Part shown: positions 52,012-59,273 of the stretch, one piece after another
Layout: each line of letters opens with the position of its first letter
How positions within the stretch are numbered: the stretch's first letter is position 1
From: Lysinibacillus_B sp050613145
Lineage (GTDB): Bacteria; Bacillota; Bacilli; Bacillales_A; Planococcaceae
Assembly (NCBI RefSeq): GCF_050613145.1
Contig: NZ_CP192507.1
Coordinates: 3,162,001-3,226,000 of the forward strand
Length of the DNA: 64,000 nt
Direction of reading: 5' to 3'
Notes under the pieces: model-generated
The model's database searches: none
Told to the model about the DNA's origin: nothing
What the model saw: the letters and a program-made list of their open reading frames with translations, nothing else
Program-made: the position numbers and the translations under genes

Positions 52012-52051
52012 CGTTAACCTATTGTCAATTTACTGTAAATTGTGTTGTTTA
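52012..52051 (-). promoter_or_regulatory. PhoP-box-like array upstream of ugpC
   Basis: On the minus strand, the hexamers TAAACA, TTTACA, TTGACA and TTAACG begin at 52051, 52039, 52028 and 52017. The last three are spaced exactly 11 bp apart, the pattern of Bacillus PhoP boxes (TTAACA-like repeats with about 5-base gaps). The array ends about 20 bases before TATAAT. This points to induction of ugpCAEB by phosphate starvation. The divergent GDPD gene may share it. Confidence 0.6.
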
Positions 52052-52123
52052 TGCATTTAATTATATATATTCTTATTAATGTAGATTTTTAACTAACTTT
52101 TAGAGGAAAGTAGGAAAAGGAAC

Positions 52124-52837
52124 ATGAAGATATTTGCACATAGAGGATGCAGTAAGCAGTACCCAGAAAATACGTGTATCGCTTTTCAAAAGGCCGCTGC
52201 ACTACCTGTTTTTGGTGTAGAGTTTGATGTTCATTTAACAGCTGACAAGCAATTAGTCGTCATTCATGATGAAACGATTGATCGCACATCTACTGGAACA
52301 GGCTTTGTAAAAGACATGACACTTGCACAGCTAAAGCAATATGATTATGGGAAATGGTTTGGAGAGCAATTTGCTGGAGAGAAAATTCCTACGTTGACAG
52401 AAGTATTAACGCTTTTTCAAGATACACATCACGTATTAAATATTGAGATAAAATCTGATATTTTTGAGTATGAAGGCATTGAGCAGCTCATTGCAGATGA
52501 AATCGATGCTTTCGGGATGCATGACAGAGTGATTGTTTCTTCCTTTAATCATGAAAGTATTCAGCGCTTCCATCGATTGCAGCCAACAATTCAAACAGGG
52601 GCGCTATTTGCTTCTCTTGTGACAAATATTGAAGGCTATGTAAAAGCACTACGTAGTGATGCACTTCACATTTATTACTTTCATGCATACCGTCACATTA
52701 TCCAAGCAGCCCTTGCAAACGGGACAACGGTACGCACATTTACAGTGAACGATATAGATATTGCAAAAGAACTACAATCAATTGGGGTAGAAGCCATCTT
52801 TACAGATGACCCAGAAATGATGATAGCGGAATTATAA
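52124..52837 (+). CDS. Cytosolic glycerophosphodiester phosphodiesterase, UgpQ-like
   Basis: This is a 237-aa GDPD without signal peptide. The catalytic motifs FAHRGCSKQYPENT (residues 4-17), EFDVHLTADKQLVVIHDETIDRTS (about 33-56) and NIEIKSD (about 107) are intact. It would split glycerophosphodiesters imported by the ugp transporter. A GGAAAAGG ribosome-binding site precedes the ATG. It is divergent from ugpC, sharing the 188-bp control region. Similar to B. subtilis YqiK. Confidence 0.93.
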   Translation: MKIFAHRGCSKQYPENTCIAFQKAAALPVFGVEFDVHLTADKQLVVIHDETIDRTSTGTGFVKDMTLAQLKQYDYGKWFGEQFAGEKIPTLTEVLTLFQDTHHVLNIEIKSDIFEYEGIEQLIADEIDAFGMHDRVIVSSFNHESIQRFHRLQPTIQTGALFASLVTNIEGYVKALRSDALHIYYFHAYRHIIQAALANGTTVRTFTVNDIDIAKELQSIGVEAIFTDDPEMMIAEL

Positions 52838-52848
52838 ATTTATATACT

Positions 52849-52881
52849 ATGCATTCGGCTAAACCTTCGAGCCGAATGCAT
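52849..52881. terminator. Hairpin between GDPD and cysK
   Basis: ATGCATTCGGCT and AGCCGAATGCAT form a perfect 12-bp stem with a 9-base loop between two convergent genes. T-runs are weak on both sides. Confidence 0.7.
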
Positions 52882-52893
52882 GGTAAATTCGTC

Positions 52894-53823
52894 TTATTCT
52901 CCAAAAAGCCCTTGCATACTTAAATAACGCTCACCGTTATCTGGTGCGATACATAGAACACGTTTACCTGGTCCTAATGCTCGTGCTTTTTGAATGGCTG
53001 TCCACACCGCAGCACCCGATGATGGGCCTACTAAAATCCCTTCCAATCTCGCTAAATCCCGCGTTGTTTGTAACGCATGTTCATCCTCTACTTGAATAAT
53101 TTCATCATAAATTGTCGTATTTAAAATAGCTGGCACAAACCCTGGACTCGTGCCTACCAGTTTATGAGGCCCCGGCTGTCCCCCCGAAAGTACAGGCGAT
53201 CCTTTTGGTTCCACAACAATGACTTCTAAATTCGGTAAATGTTCTTTTAATACCTCACCAGTGCCTGTAATGGTGCCACCCGTTCCTGCTGTGGCAACAA
53301 AAGCATCTAATCTTCCTTCTGTTTGCGCCAAAATCTCAGGAGCCGTCGTCACTCGATGAATAGATGGATTGGCTGGATTCTCAAATTGCTGTGGAATAAA
53401 ACTGTTGGCAATCTGACTTTGCAGTTCAAGCGCTTTTTTCACTGCACCAGGCATTTTTTCTGCAGCCGGTGTTAATACAACTTGTGCACCATATGCCTTT
53501 AATATGGCAATACGCTCTTTTGTCATATTGTCAGGCATGACAAAAATGGCTTTATATCCTTTCGCTGCGGCATTCATAGCTAATCCGATCCCTGTATTCC
53601 CACTCGTTGGCTCAATAATGGTCGCCCCTTGTTTGATTAACCCCTGTTTTTCAGCAGCTTCCACTAAAGAATACGCCGCACGATCTTTGACACTGCCACT
53701 TGGATTAAAATATTCTAGTTTCACTAGCACTTCTGCACACTGTTCATCGACAAGCTGATTCAGTTTCACAACCGGTGTATTGCCTACAAGCTCTAAAATT
53801 GACTGATATATTTTATTCGCCAT
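52894..53823 (-). CDS. cysK: Cysteine synthase (O-acetylserine sulfhydrylase)
   Basis: This 309-aa PLP enzyme makes cysteine from O-acetylserine and sulfide. The PLP lysine is in PSGSVKDRAAY (about residue 42), TSGNTGIGLA follows (about 68-77) and the phosphate-binding glycine loop is VATAGTGGTITGTGEVLK (about 172-189). The ATG at 53823 is preferred because the upstream GTG sits inside the GAGGAAG ribosome-binding site. No cysE or cysteine-regulated leader was recognised upstream. Confidence 0.95.
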   Translation of the reverse strand: MANKIYQSILELVGNTPVVKLNQLVDEQCAEVLVKLEYFNPSGSVKDRAAYSLVEAAEKQGLIKQGATIIEPTSGNTGIGLAMNAAAKGYKAIFVMPDNMTKERIAILKAYGAQVVLTPAAEKMPGAVKKALELQSQIANSFIPQQFENPANPSIHRVTTAPEILAQTEGRLDAFVATAGTGGTITGTGEVLKEHLPNLEVIVVEPKGSPVLSGGQPGPHKLVGTSPGFVPAILNTTIYDEIIQVEDEHALQTTRDLARLEGILVGPSSGAAVWTAIQKARALGPGKRVLCIAPDNGERYLSMQGLFGE

Positions 53824-53937
53824 TTCCGTCACTTCCTCATTTGAATGTTATTATTTTCAAGTCTTTATTTATAACTCGTAATGAGCAAAAATACATCCTA
53901 AAACACCAGATAAATAGTAAAAGATATTAAACTAAAG

Positions 53938-54110
53938 CATACTCGTAGCCTTCGCGCTTTGCCACAGCCTACACAGGAGCTAAAACAGGCGTGGCCTGTT
54001 TGGATCTCCTGTTCCTGCTCCTGACGTTGCACTTTCGTCGCAAAGAGAATCTTGGCTCCTGTGGCTATGGCGCGCTACGGCAAAAGTGAATACTTCTCGA
54101 TATGCTAGAA
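53938..54110 (+). repeat. GC-rich structured segment upstream of cysK
   Basis: Within the 870-bp gene-free stretch 53824-54693, this part is markedly GC-richer than its flanks. It contains inverted repeats: ACAGGAGC (53975-53982) against GGCTCCTGT near 54055-54063, and AAACAGG/CCTGTTT around 53986-54003. Several CTCCTG motifs recur. No open frame with a ribosome-binding site fits. Probably a repeat element or its remnant. Confidence 0.45.
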
Positions 54111-54235
54111 AAAATTTATCTTCTCTAAAAAAATCATTTTCTTTTCATTTGCACATTACAGTCCGTCTAGCCTTTACTGTAATTAATGAGGATTTTTTAT
54201 TATTTTTCAGCAACCGATTATTGTATTGAACAATC

Positions 54236-54296
54236 GTTGCTTGTAGCGAAGGCACGAGAGTGTAGCTGACGGCATTCGCCTTTCGCTACAGAGCAA
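54236..54296. repeat. Long stem-loop adjacent to repeat copy C
   Basis: TTGCTTGTAGCGAAGGC (54238-54254) is the reverse complement, with small gaps, of GCCTTTCGCTACAGAGCAA (54278-54296). The loop is about 23 bases. It borders the family 1 repeat and may be part of the same mobile unit. Confidence 0.55.
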
Positions 54297-54303
54297 TGTT
54301 TTT

Positions 54304-54540
54304 CTGTACCGGAAGTGAAGCGGCAGGTGCAAAGCTTCCTACGGGAAAAGCGATAAAGGAACGAAGACTAAAACCGTCACGTCCTGTGACAACGTCTTCG
54401 TGACCAACATCATGTTGGCCTCAAGACCCCCCAGGAAATTTATTTGCGACGAAAGCGTAGCGACAGGAGCACCGAAGAATGAGCGACGAGGAGGCTTGAT
54501 CTCGCCCGTGGAAAGCGAGTGCCGCAGCGGAAAGCAACGG
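54304..54540 (+). repeat. Structured intergenic repeat, family 1, copy C
   Basis: CTGTACCGGAAGTGAAGCGG (54304-54323) parallels 27381-27400 in copy A. Stems CGAAGAC/GTCTTCG (54362-54368, 54394-54400) enclose GTCAC/GTGAC (54376-54390) with the same TAAAA and GTCC loop elements as copy A, but with a different outer stem sequence. A second hairpin CCAACAT/ATGTTGG (54404-54418) and ACCCCCC follow in the same order. The tail to 54540 has repeated GCGGAAAGC-like motifs common in intergenic repeats of this group. Confidence 0.7.
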
Positions 54541-54693
54541 TTACTCAAATGGTAACATATGTTTCAAAATTTACTCATTATAATTTATAATACATAAATA
54601 CCTATAAACTTACAAGGTTTTAAGTTTAAAGTATGCTATTCATAATGATACAATGTGATATGATAAAAATACAGTGATGTAGGAGGTGTTATG

Positions 54694-55008
54694 ATGGAGA
54701 ATTTACAGTCAGTAGCTCAGTTTCAACAATTAAAAAATGGAGATGCCACGCTATTTGTCTTTTCAGCCGATTGGTGTGGGGATTGCCGTTTTATCGATCC
54801 ATTTATGCCAGAAGTAGAAGAAAAATTTACACACTATACGTTTGTGAAAGTAGATCGTGATGCATTTATCGATCTTTGTATAGAGCTAGATGTATACGGT
54901 ATTCCAAGCTTCGTTGCATACAAAAAAGGCGAAGAAATTGGTCGTTTTGTTAGCAAGGATCGTAAGACGCAGGAAGAGATTGAAAGCTTTATTGCGGGAT
55001 TAAAGTAA
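54694..55008 (+). CDS. Thioredoxin-like protein with CGDC site
   Basis: This is a 104-aa thioredoxin-fold protein. The active-site motif is WCGDC (residues 29-33, in FSADWCGDCRFIDPF), and the cis-proline follows in DVYGIPSFVAYKKGEEIGRF (about 69-88). The CGDC dipeptide differs from the CGPC of TrxA and resembles YtpP-type proteins, whose exact partner is unknown. AGGAGG lies 7 bases before this ATG. An ATG one codon earlier is also possible. Confidence 0.88.
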   Translation: MENLQSVAQFQQLKNGDATLFVFSADWCGDCRFIDPFMPEVEEKFTHYTFVKVDRDAFIDLCIELDVYGIPSFVAYKKGEEIGRFVSKDRKTQEEIESFIAGLK

Positions 55009-55035
55009 TTGATTGTGACTCTCGTCCGAAAAAAT

Positions 55036-55068
55036 ACGCCTGTATTTGAGATTTTCACATACAGGCGT
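55036..55068. terminator. Terminator of the thioredoxin-like gene
   Basis: ACGCCTGTAT and ATACAGGCGT form a 10-bp stem 28 bases past the stop. Confidence 0.75.
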
Positions 55069-55192
55069 GTTATATCTAATCATTTAAAATTGTTAACTAG
55101 ATAACTTTTACTAAATAATCATATCGGTGGAGCTTGGAAAGGTGTTCCTTCCCCCAAAAACCTCTGTTCAAAAGACACTAGGAGTGGTACAT

Positions 55193-55777
55193 ATGATAAA
55201 GACCTCAACAGAATTGGCGACTAAATCCATTCATACTAAATCTGGGGTTGTCATTACTGAACCGTGGAGTTCTTCTATGTATTTTAATGCACCAATGGAA
55301 AACCGTGTTCGATTCTTAACAGATTATTTTAGAGAAGTTCGAGTGGAAGGAATTCAAAAGTTTATTAATGACCTCACGTTGGATGAGCCCACTATTGATC
55401 TATACATTTCTTTAGAATACGACAATAAAAAGAAATACATCTCTAATAACTTATCCAAGCGTATAAGCATAGTTAATTGGAAGGAATATAAACTCACAAG
55501 TGAAGAGTTTGATCTTAATGAAGGCTTTGGTAAGATTGCATTAATAAAAGATGTAGGAGTAAATGACGCCATTTTATATACAATAGATGCACTTCTCAAT
55601 AAAAATAATCGCGCCTCTAATGCTTTATTTTTTATTGTTACGAGCAAGTATTTAATCCATTTCGGAGCGAGTGGGGACGTAATCAATATACTTTCTACAG
55701 ACCCTATGAATATTAAAAACCTAAAAACGAATTATAAAGGTGTTTTTGATACTTTTTACGATGCACCCTTAATCTGA
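55193..55777 (+). CDS. Unrecognised 194-aa protein
   Basis: I do not recognise a family. The ATG at 55193 follows AGGAGTGG at good distance, and the frame (open from 55127) runs to a stop followed by a terminator, so it is a real gene. The product is soluble, without signal peptide or membrane helix, with mixed charged and aromatic segments (EPWSSSMYFNAPMENRVRF, LYISLEYDNKKKYI, FFIVTSKYLIHFGASGDVIN). Its base composition is more A/T-rich than neighbouring housekeeping genes, and it stands alone next to repeat-rich DNA, which would fit horizontal gain. An immunity-type or PH-like protein is conceivable but unsupported. Confidence 0.7.
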   Translation: MIKTSTELATKSIHTKSGVVITEPWSSSMYFNAPMENRVRFLTDYFREVRVEGIQKFINDLTLDEPTIDLYISLEYDNKKKYISNNLSKRISIVNWKEYKLTSEEFDLNEGFGKIALIKDVGVNDAILYTIDALLNKNNRASNALFFIVTSKYLIHFGASGDVINILSTDPMNIKNLKTNYKGVFDTFYDAPLI

Positions 55778-55823
55778 TTCTAGAAATTAAAGTAGGTAAA
55801 CCATAAAAGATGATTTACTAAAA

Positions 55824-55856
55824 AAGCGACCTCACGTAATTGTGAATGGGTCGCTT
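55824..55856 (+). terminator. Terminator of the unrecognised gene
   Basis: AAGCGACC and GGTCGCTT pair, with an inner TCAC/GTGA stem and a T-rich 3' side (GTTCTTTAC). The following 55857-55970 shows only a 26-codon closed frame on the minus strand and nothing I can name. Confidence 0.75.
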
Positions 55857-55970
55857 GTTCTTTACTTATTTTTGTCCATTAAATAACAATCCATTGCGAC
55901 TAATAGAAGACCTGTAGCATCCGGTTCCGCCAATGTTCCTTAATGAGTCAAATACTTATTTGCATATAAC

Positions 55971-56000
55971 AAAAAAGACTGAGCGAAATGCGCTCAGCCT
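55971..56000 (-). terminator. Terminator of the suf operon
   Basis: On the minus strand GGCTGAGCG and CGCTCAGTC pair across a 5-base loop and are followed by six T residues. It lies about 120 bases past the sufB stop. Confidence 0.85.
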
Positions 56001-56120
56001 CTATAAAAAGCATCTACAAAAACAAGAAAAATAAATTTTGTGGGCAAAATGTGGACGAAGTGGGTTTTCAAGCTTGTATATAAGGCTCAAAAAGCCACTC
56101 ATATCAACATTTATCGGTTA

Positions 56121-57518
56121 TTATCCGATACTGCCTTCCATCTCGAACTTAATCAGACGGTTCATTTCTACTGCGTATTCCATTGGAAGCTCTTTTGTGA
56201 ATGGCTCGATGAAGCCCATTACGATCATTTCTGTTGCTTCTTCTTCCGAAACACCGCGAGACATTAAATAGAATAATTGCTCTTCAGATACTTTTGACAC
56301 TTTTGCTTCATGCTCTAAAGAGACATTATCATTAAAGATTTCGTTGTATGGAATTGTATCCGAAGTGGATTCATTATCCATAATTAATGTATCACATTCA
56401 ATGTTCGCACGTGCACCACTTGCTTTTGGACCAAATTTCACTTGGCCCATGTAAGACACTTTACCGCCTTGTTTCGCAATCGATTTAGAAACGATTGTTG
56501 AAGAAGTGTTTGGTGCTAAGTGAATCATTTTTGCCCCTGCGTGCTGATGCTGTCCACGACCTGCAAGTGCAATCGATAACGTCATACCACGAGCGCCTTC
56601 ACCTTTTAAAATACAAGCTGGGTATTTCATCGTTAATTTTGAACCGATGTTACCGTCGATCCATTCCATTGTACCGTTTTCTTCAACAACTGTACGCTTT
56701 GTTACTAAGTTGTATACGTTGTTTGCCCAGTTTTGGATCGTTGTGTAACGGCAGTAAGCATCTTTTTTAACGATAATTTCTACTACAGCTGAGTGTAGAG
56801 AGTTTGTTGTGTAAACAGGTGCTGTACATCCTTCTACATAGTGTACGTGTGCGCCTTCGTCTACAATAATTAACGTACGTTCGAATTGACCCATGTTTTC
56901 AGAGTTAATACGGAAGTAAGCTTGTAATGGCGTTTCTACTTTTACACCAGGTGGTACGTAGATAAATGAACCACCTGACCAAACTGCTGAGTTCAGCGCA
57001 GCAAATTTGTTGTCAGTGTAAGGGATGACTGTACCCCAATGTTGTTTGAAAATATCTTCATTTTCACGTAATGCTGAGTCCGTATCTTTGAACACAATCC
57101 CCATGTCTTCAAGGTCTTGTTTCATGTTGTGGTAAACTACCTCAGATTCGTACTGAGCAGATACACCTGCTAAATATTTTTGTTCTGCTTCTGGAATACC
57201 TAATTTATCGAATGTTGCTTTGATTTCTTCCGGTACTTCATCCCAAGAACGTTGTGTTGCTTCAGATGGTTTTACGTAGTACGTAATTTCATCGAAGTTT
57301 AATGCTGAAAGGTCGCCGCCCCATTGTGGCATTGGCATTGTATAGAATTTTTCAAGAGCTTTTAAGCGGTATTCAAGCATCCACTCTGGCTCTTCTTTCA
57401 TTTTTGAGATTTCACGAACGATTTCTTCTGTTAAACCACGCTCAGAACGGAAAATAGATACGTCCTTGTCATGGAAACCATATTTGTAATCGCCGATATC
57501 AGGCATTTTTTTAGCCAT
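56121..57518 (-). CDS. sufB: Fe-S cluster assembly protein SufB
   Basis: This is a 465-aa scaffold subunit that forms the SufBC2D complex on which Fe-S clusters are assembled. The beta-helix core is recognisable from SGGSFIYVPPGVKVETPLQAYFRIN (about 190-214), RTLIIVDEGAHVHYVEGCTAP (about 219-239) and the C-terminal SHISRGVSEEEA-like LMSRGVSEEEATEMIVMGFIEP. The ATG at 57518 has GGAGGAG upstream and is preferred to 57536. It is last in sufC-D-S-U-B, separated from sufU by 95 bp that contain an 8-bp inverted repeat (TAAAACAC/GTGTTTTA). Confidence 0.97.
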   Translation of the reverse strand: MAKKMPDIGDYKYGFHDKDVSIFRSERGLTEEIVREISKMKEEPEWMLEYRLKALEKFYTMPMPQWGGDLSALNFDEITYYVKPSEATQRSWDEVPEEIKATFDKLGIPEAEQKYLAGVSAQYESEVVYHNMKQDLEDMGIVFKDTDSALRENEDIFKQHWGTVIPYTDNKFAALNSAVWSGGSFIYVPPGVKVETPLQAYFRINSENMGQFERTLIIVDEGAHVHYVEGCTAPVYTTNSLHSAVVEIIVKKDAYCRYTTIQNWANNVYNLVTKRTVVEENGTMEWIDGNIGSKLTMKYPACILKGEGARGMTLSIALAGRGQHQHAGAKMIHLAPNTSSTIVSKSIAKQGGKVSYMGQVKFGPKASGARANIECDTLIMDNESTSDTIPYNEIFNDNVSLEHEAKVSKVSEEQLFYLMSRGVSEEEATEMIVMGFIEPFTKELPMEYAVEMNRLIKFEMEGSIG

Positions 57519-57613
57519 GTTGTCTCCTCCGTTCATTTTAGGAAAGTACTAAAACACCTCCACCTAAATGTAGATAGTGTTTTAGACTAACCCTTTCATT
57601 TAGTGCGTAAAAG

Positions 57614-58054
57614 TTAGTTTTCTTCTTTTACGCCTTTTTCCATCGCTTTCCAAGCTAATGTCGCACATTTAATACGCGCTGGGAATTTCGCTACACCTTG
57701 CAGTGCCTCTACGTCCCCTAAATCATACTTATCTACATCAAACTCTTCGCCAAGCATCATTTTTGAGAAAATGTCTGCTAACTCAAGTGCTTCTTCGATT
57801 TTTTTACCTTTAATGATTTGTGTCATCATTGAGGCAGAAGACATGGAAATGGAACAGCCTTCACCGTCAAATTTCGCATCTTGTACAAGCCCGTTTTCAA
57901 CTTGTAACGTTAAATGAATACGGTCACCACATGTTGGGTTGTTCATATCGATCGTTACGCTATTGTCTTCTAAAGAGCCTTTGTTGCGCGGGTTTTTGTA
58001 ATGATCCATAATGACTGAGCGATATAGCTGATCTAAGTTATTATTAAAAGACAT
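57614..58054 (-). CDS. sufU: Sulfur transfer protein SufU
   Basis: This is a 146-aa zinc-containing sulfurtransferase that accepts persulfide sulfur from SufS, the Gram-positive counterpart of SufE. The zinc-ligand cysteines and aspartate are in NNPTCGDRI (about 42), GEGCSISMSSASM (about 67) and IKCATLAW (about 128). The distinctive SufU insert (AQELADIFSKMMLGEEFDVDKYD-like) is present. The ATG at 58054 overlaps sufS by 11 nt and has AAGGAG upstream. Confidence 0.95.
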   Translation of the reverse strand: MSFNNNLDQLYRSVIMDHYKNPRNKGSLEDNSVTIDMNNPTCGDRIHLTLQVENGLVQDAKFDGEGCSISMSSASMMTQIIKGKKIEEALELADIFSKMMLGEEFDVDKYDLGDVEALQGVAKFPARIKCATLAWKAMEKGVKEEN

Positions 58055-59273
58055 CGTTAAAATACTCCTTCGCCGAACGCAATCCTGCAACTAATTTATC
58101 GATATCCGCTTCATCATTATACATGTAGAAGCTTGCACGAGCAGTTGCCGTCACCTGAAGCCATTTCATTAACGGTTGAGCACAGTGATGCCCTGCACGT
58201 ACAGCAATTCCACTCATATCTAATACTGTTGCCACATCATGAGGATGTACATCATCTAGATTGAATGTTACTAAACCACAGCGCTTATTTGCATCACGAG
58301 GACCATAAATTGTGAGACCATCAATTGTTTCCATCTGATCCATTGCATACGCCGCTAGCTTATGCTCGTATGCTTCAATGTTCTCTAGTCCAATTTCGTT
58401 TAAGAAGTCAATTGCTGCACCAAGACCAATTGCCCCTGCAATGATTGGTGTCCCGCCTTCAAACTTCCACGGTAACTCTTTCCATGTCGACTCATAAAGG
58501 CCTACAAAGTCAATCATTTCACCGCCAAATTCAACTGGCTCCATGTTTTCTAGGATCGCTTGTTTACCGTATAGTACACCAATCCCTGTTGGCGCACACA
58601 TTTTATGCCCAGAGAATGCTAGGAAGTCACAATCAATATCTTGCACATCGATTTTCATATGAGGTGCTGCTTGTGCACCATCGACAACCATAATCGCTCC
58701 ATTGTCATGTGCAATTTTAGCAATCTCTTTGATTGGGTTAATGGTACCTAATACGTTTGAAACCATCATGACAGATACAATTTTTGTTTTAGACGTAATC
58801 GTTTGTCGAACCGTTTCTAAAGAAATTGTACCGTCTGCTTCTAAGTCAATATATTTTAAAACTGCGCCTTTTTCTTTCGCTACTTGTTGCCAAGGAATGA
58901 TATTTGAGTGATGTTCCATCATGCTAATGACAATCTCATCACCCTCTTGCAAGTTCTGGCGTGCATATCCTGCTGCAACTTTATTAATAGAAGTTGTTGT
59001 ACCACGTGTAAAGATAATTTCTTTCGTTGATTTTGCATTAATGAATTTACGCACTTTGTCGCGCGCACCTTCATATAAATCCGTAGCACGATTCCCTAAT
59101 GTATGAACGCCGCGATGCACATTTGAATTATCGAACTCGTAGTATCTTTTCATCGCTTCGATTACTTGAATTGGTTTTTGTGACGTCGCTGCGCTATCAA
59201 GGTAAACGAGCGGGTGCCCGTTTACTTCTTGATTTAAAACTGGAAAATAGCTTTTAATGTCTTTTGCCATCAT
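58044..59273 (-). CDS. sufS: Cysteine desulfurase SufS
   Basis: This is a 409-aa group II cysteine desulfurase that takes sulfur from cysteine and passes it to SufU. The PLP lysine is in LAFSGHKMCAPTGIG (about 228) and the persulfide-forming cysteine in IAVRAGHHCAQPLM (about 365). MMEHHSNIIPWQ is the conserved histidine region. The ATG shares one base with the sufD stop codon, so translation is coupled. Confidence 0.97.
   Translation of the reverse strand: MMAKDIKSYFPVLNQEVNGHPLVYLDSAATSQKPIQVIEAMKRYYEFDNSNVHRGVHTLGNRATDLYEGARDKVRKFINAKSTKEIIFTRGTTTSINKVAAGYARQNLQEGDEIVISMMEHHSNIIPWQQVAKEKGAVLKYIDLEADGTISLETVRQTITSKTKIVSVMMVSNVLGTINPIKEIAKIAHDNGAIMVVDGAQAAPHMKIDVQDIDCDFLAFSGHKMCAPTGIGVLYGKQAILENMEPVEFGGEMIDFVGLYESTWKELPWKFEGGTPIIAGAIGLGAAIDFLNEIGLENIEAYEHKLAAYAMDQMETIDGLTIYGPRDANKRCGLVTFNLDDVHPHDVATVLDMSGIAVRAGHHCAQPLMKWLQVTATARASFYMYNDEADIDKLVAGLRSAKEYFNDVF

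Noticed and set aside
52894..54120. T-box or SAM riboswitch upstream of cysK
   Set aside because: I found no T-box sequence (TGGNACCGCG) and no S-box core in the leader.
27381..54540. CRISPR array
   Set aside because: The repeats are few, large, palindromic and dispersed. There are no regular short repeats with spacers and no cas genes in the window.
54339..54548. 69-aa open frame on the minus strand in the repeat-rich spacer
   Set aside because: It lies entirely inside repeat copy C, has no credible ribosome-binding site, and its composition follows the repeat.
55862..55941. A 26-codon minus-strand frame (LAEPDATGLLLVAMDCYLMD...) between the suf terminator and the unrecognised gene
   Set aside because: It is closed by a stop immediately upstream, has no properly spaced ribosome-binding site, and matches no family I know. 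It may be a gene remnant but this cannot be supported.
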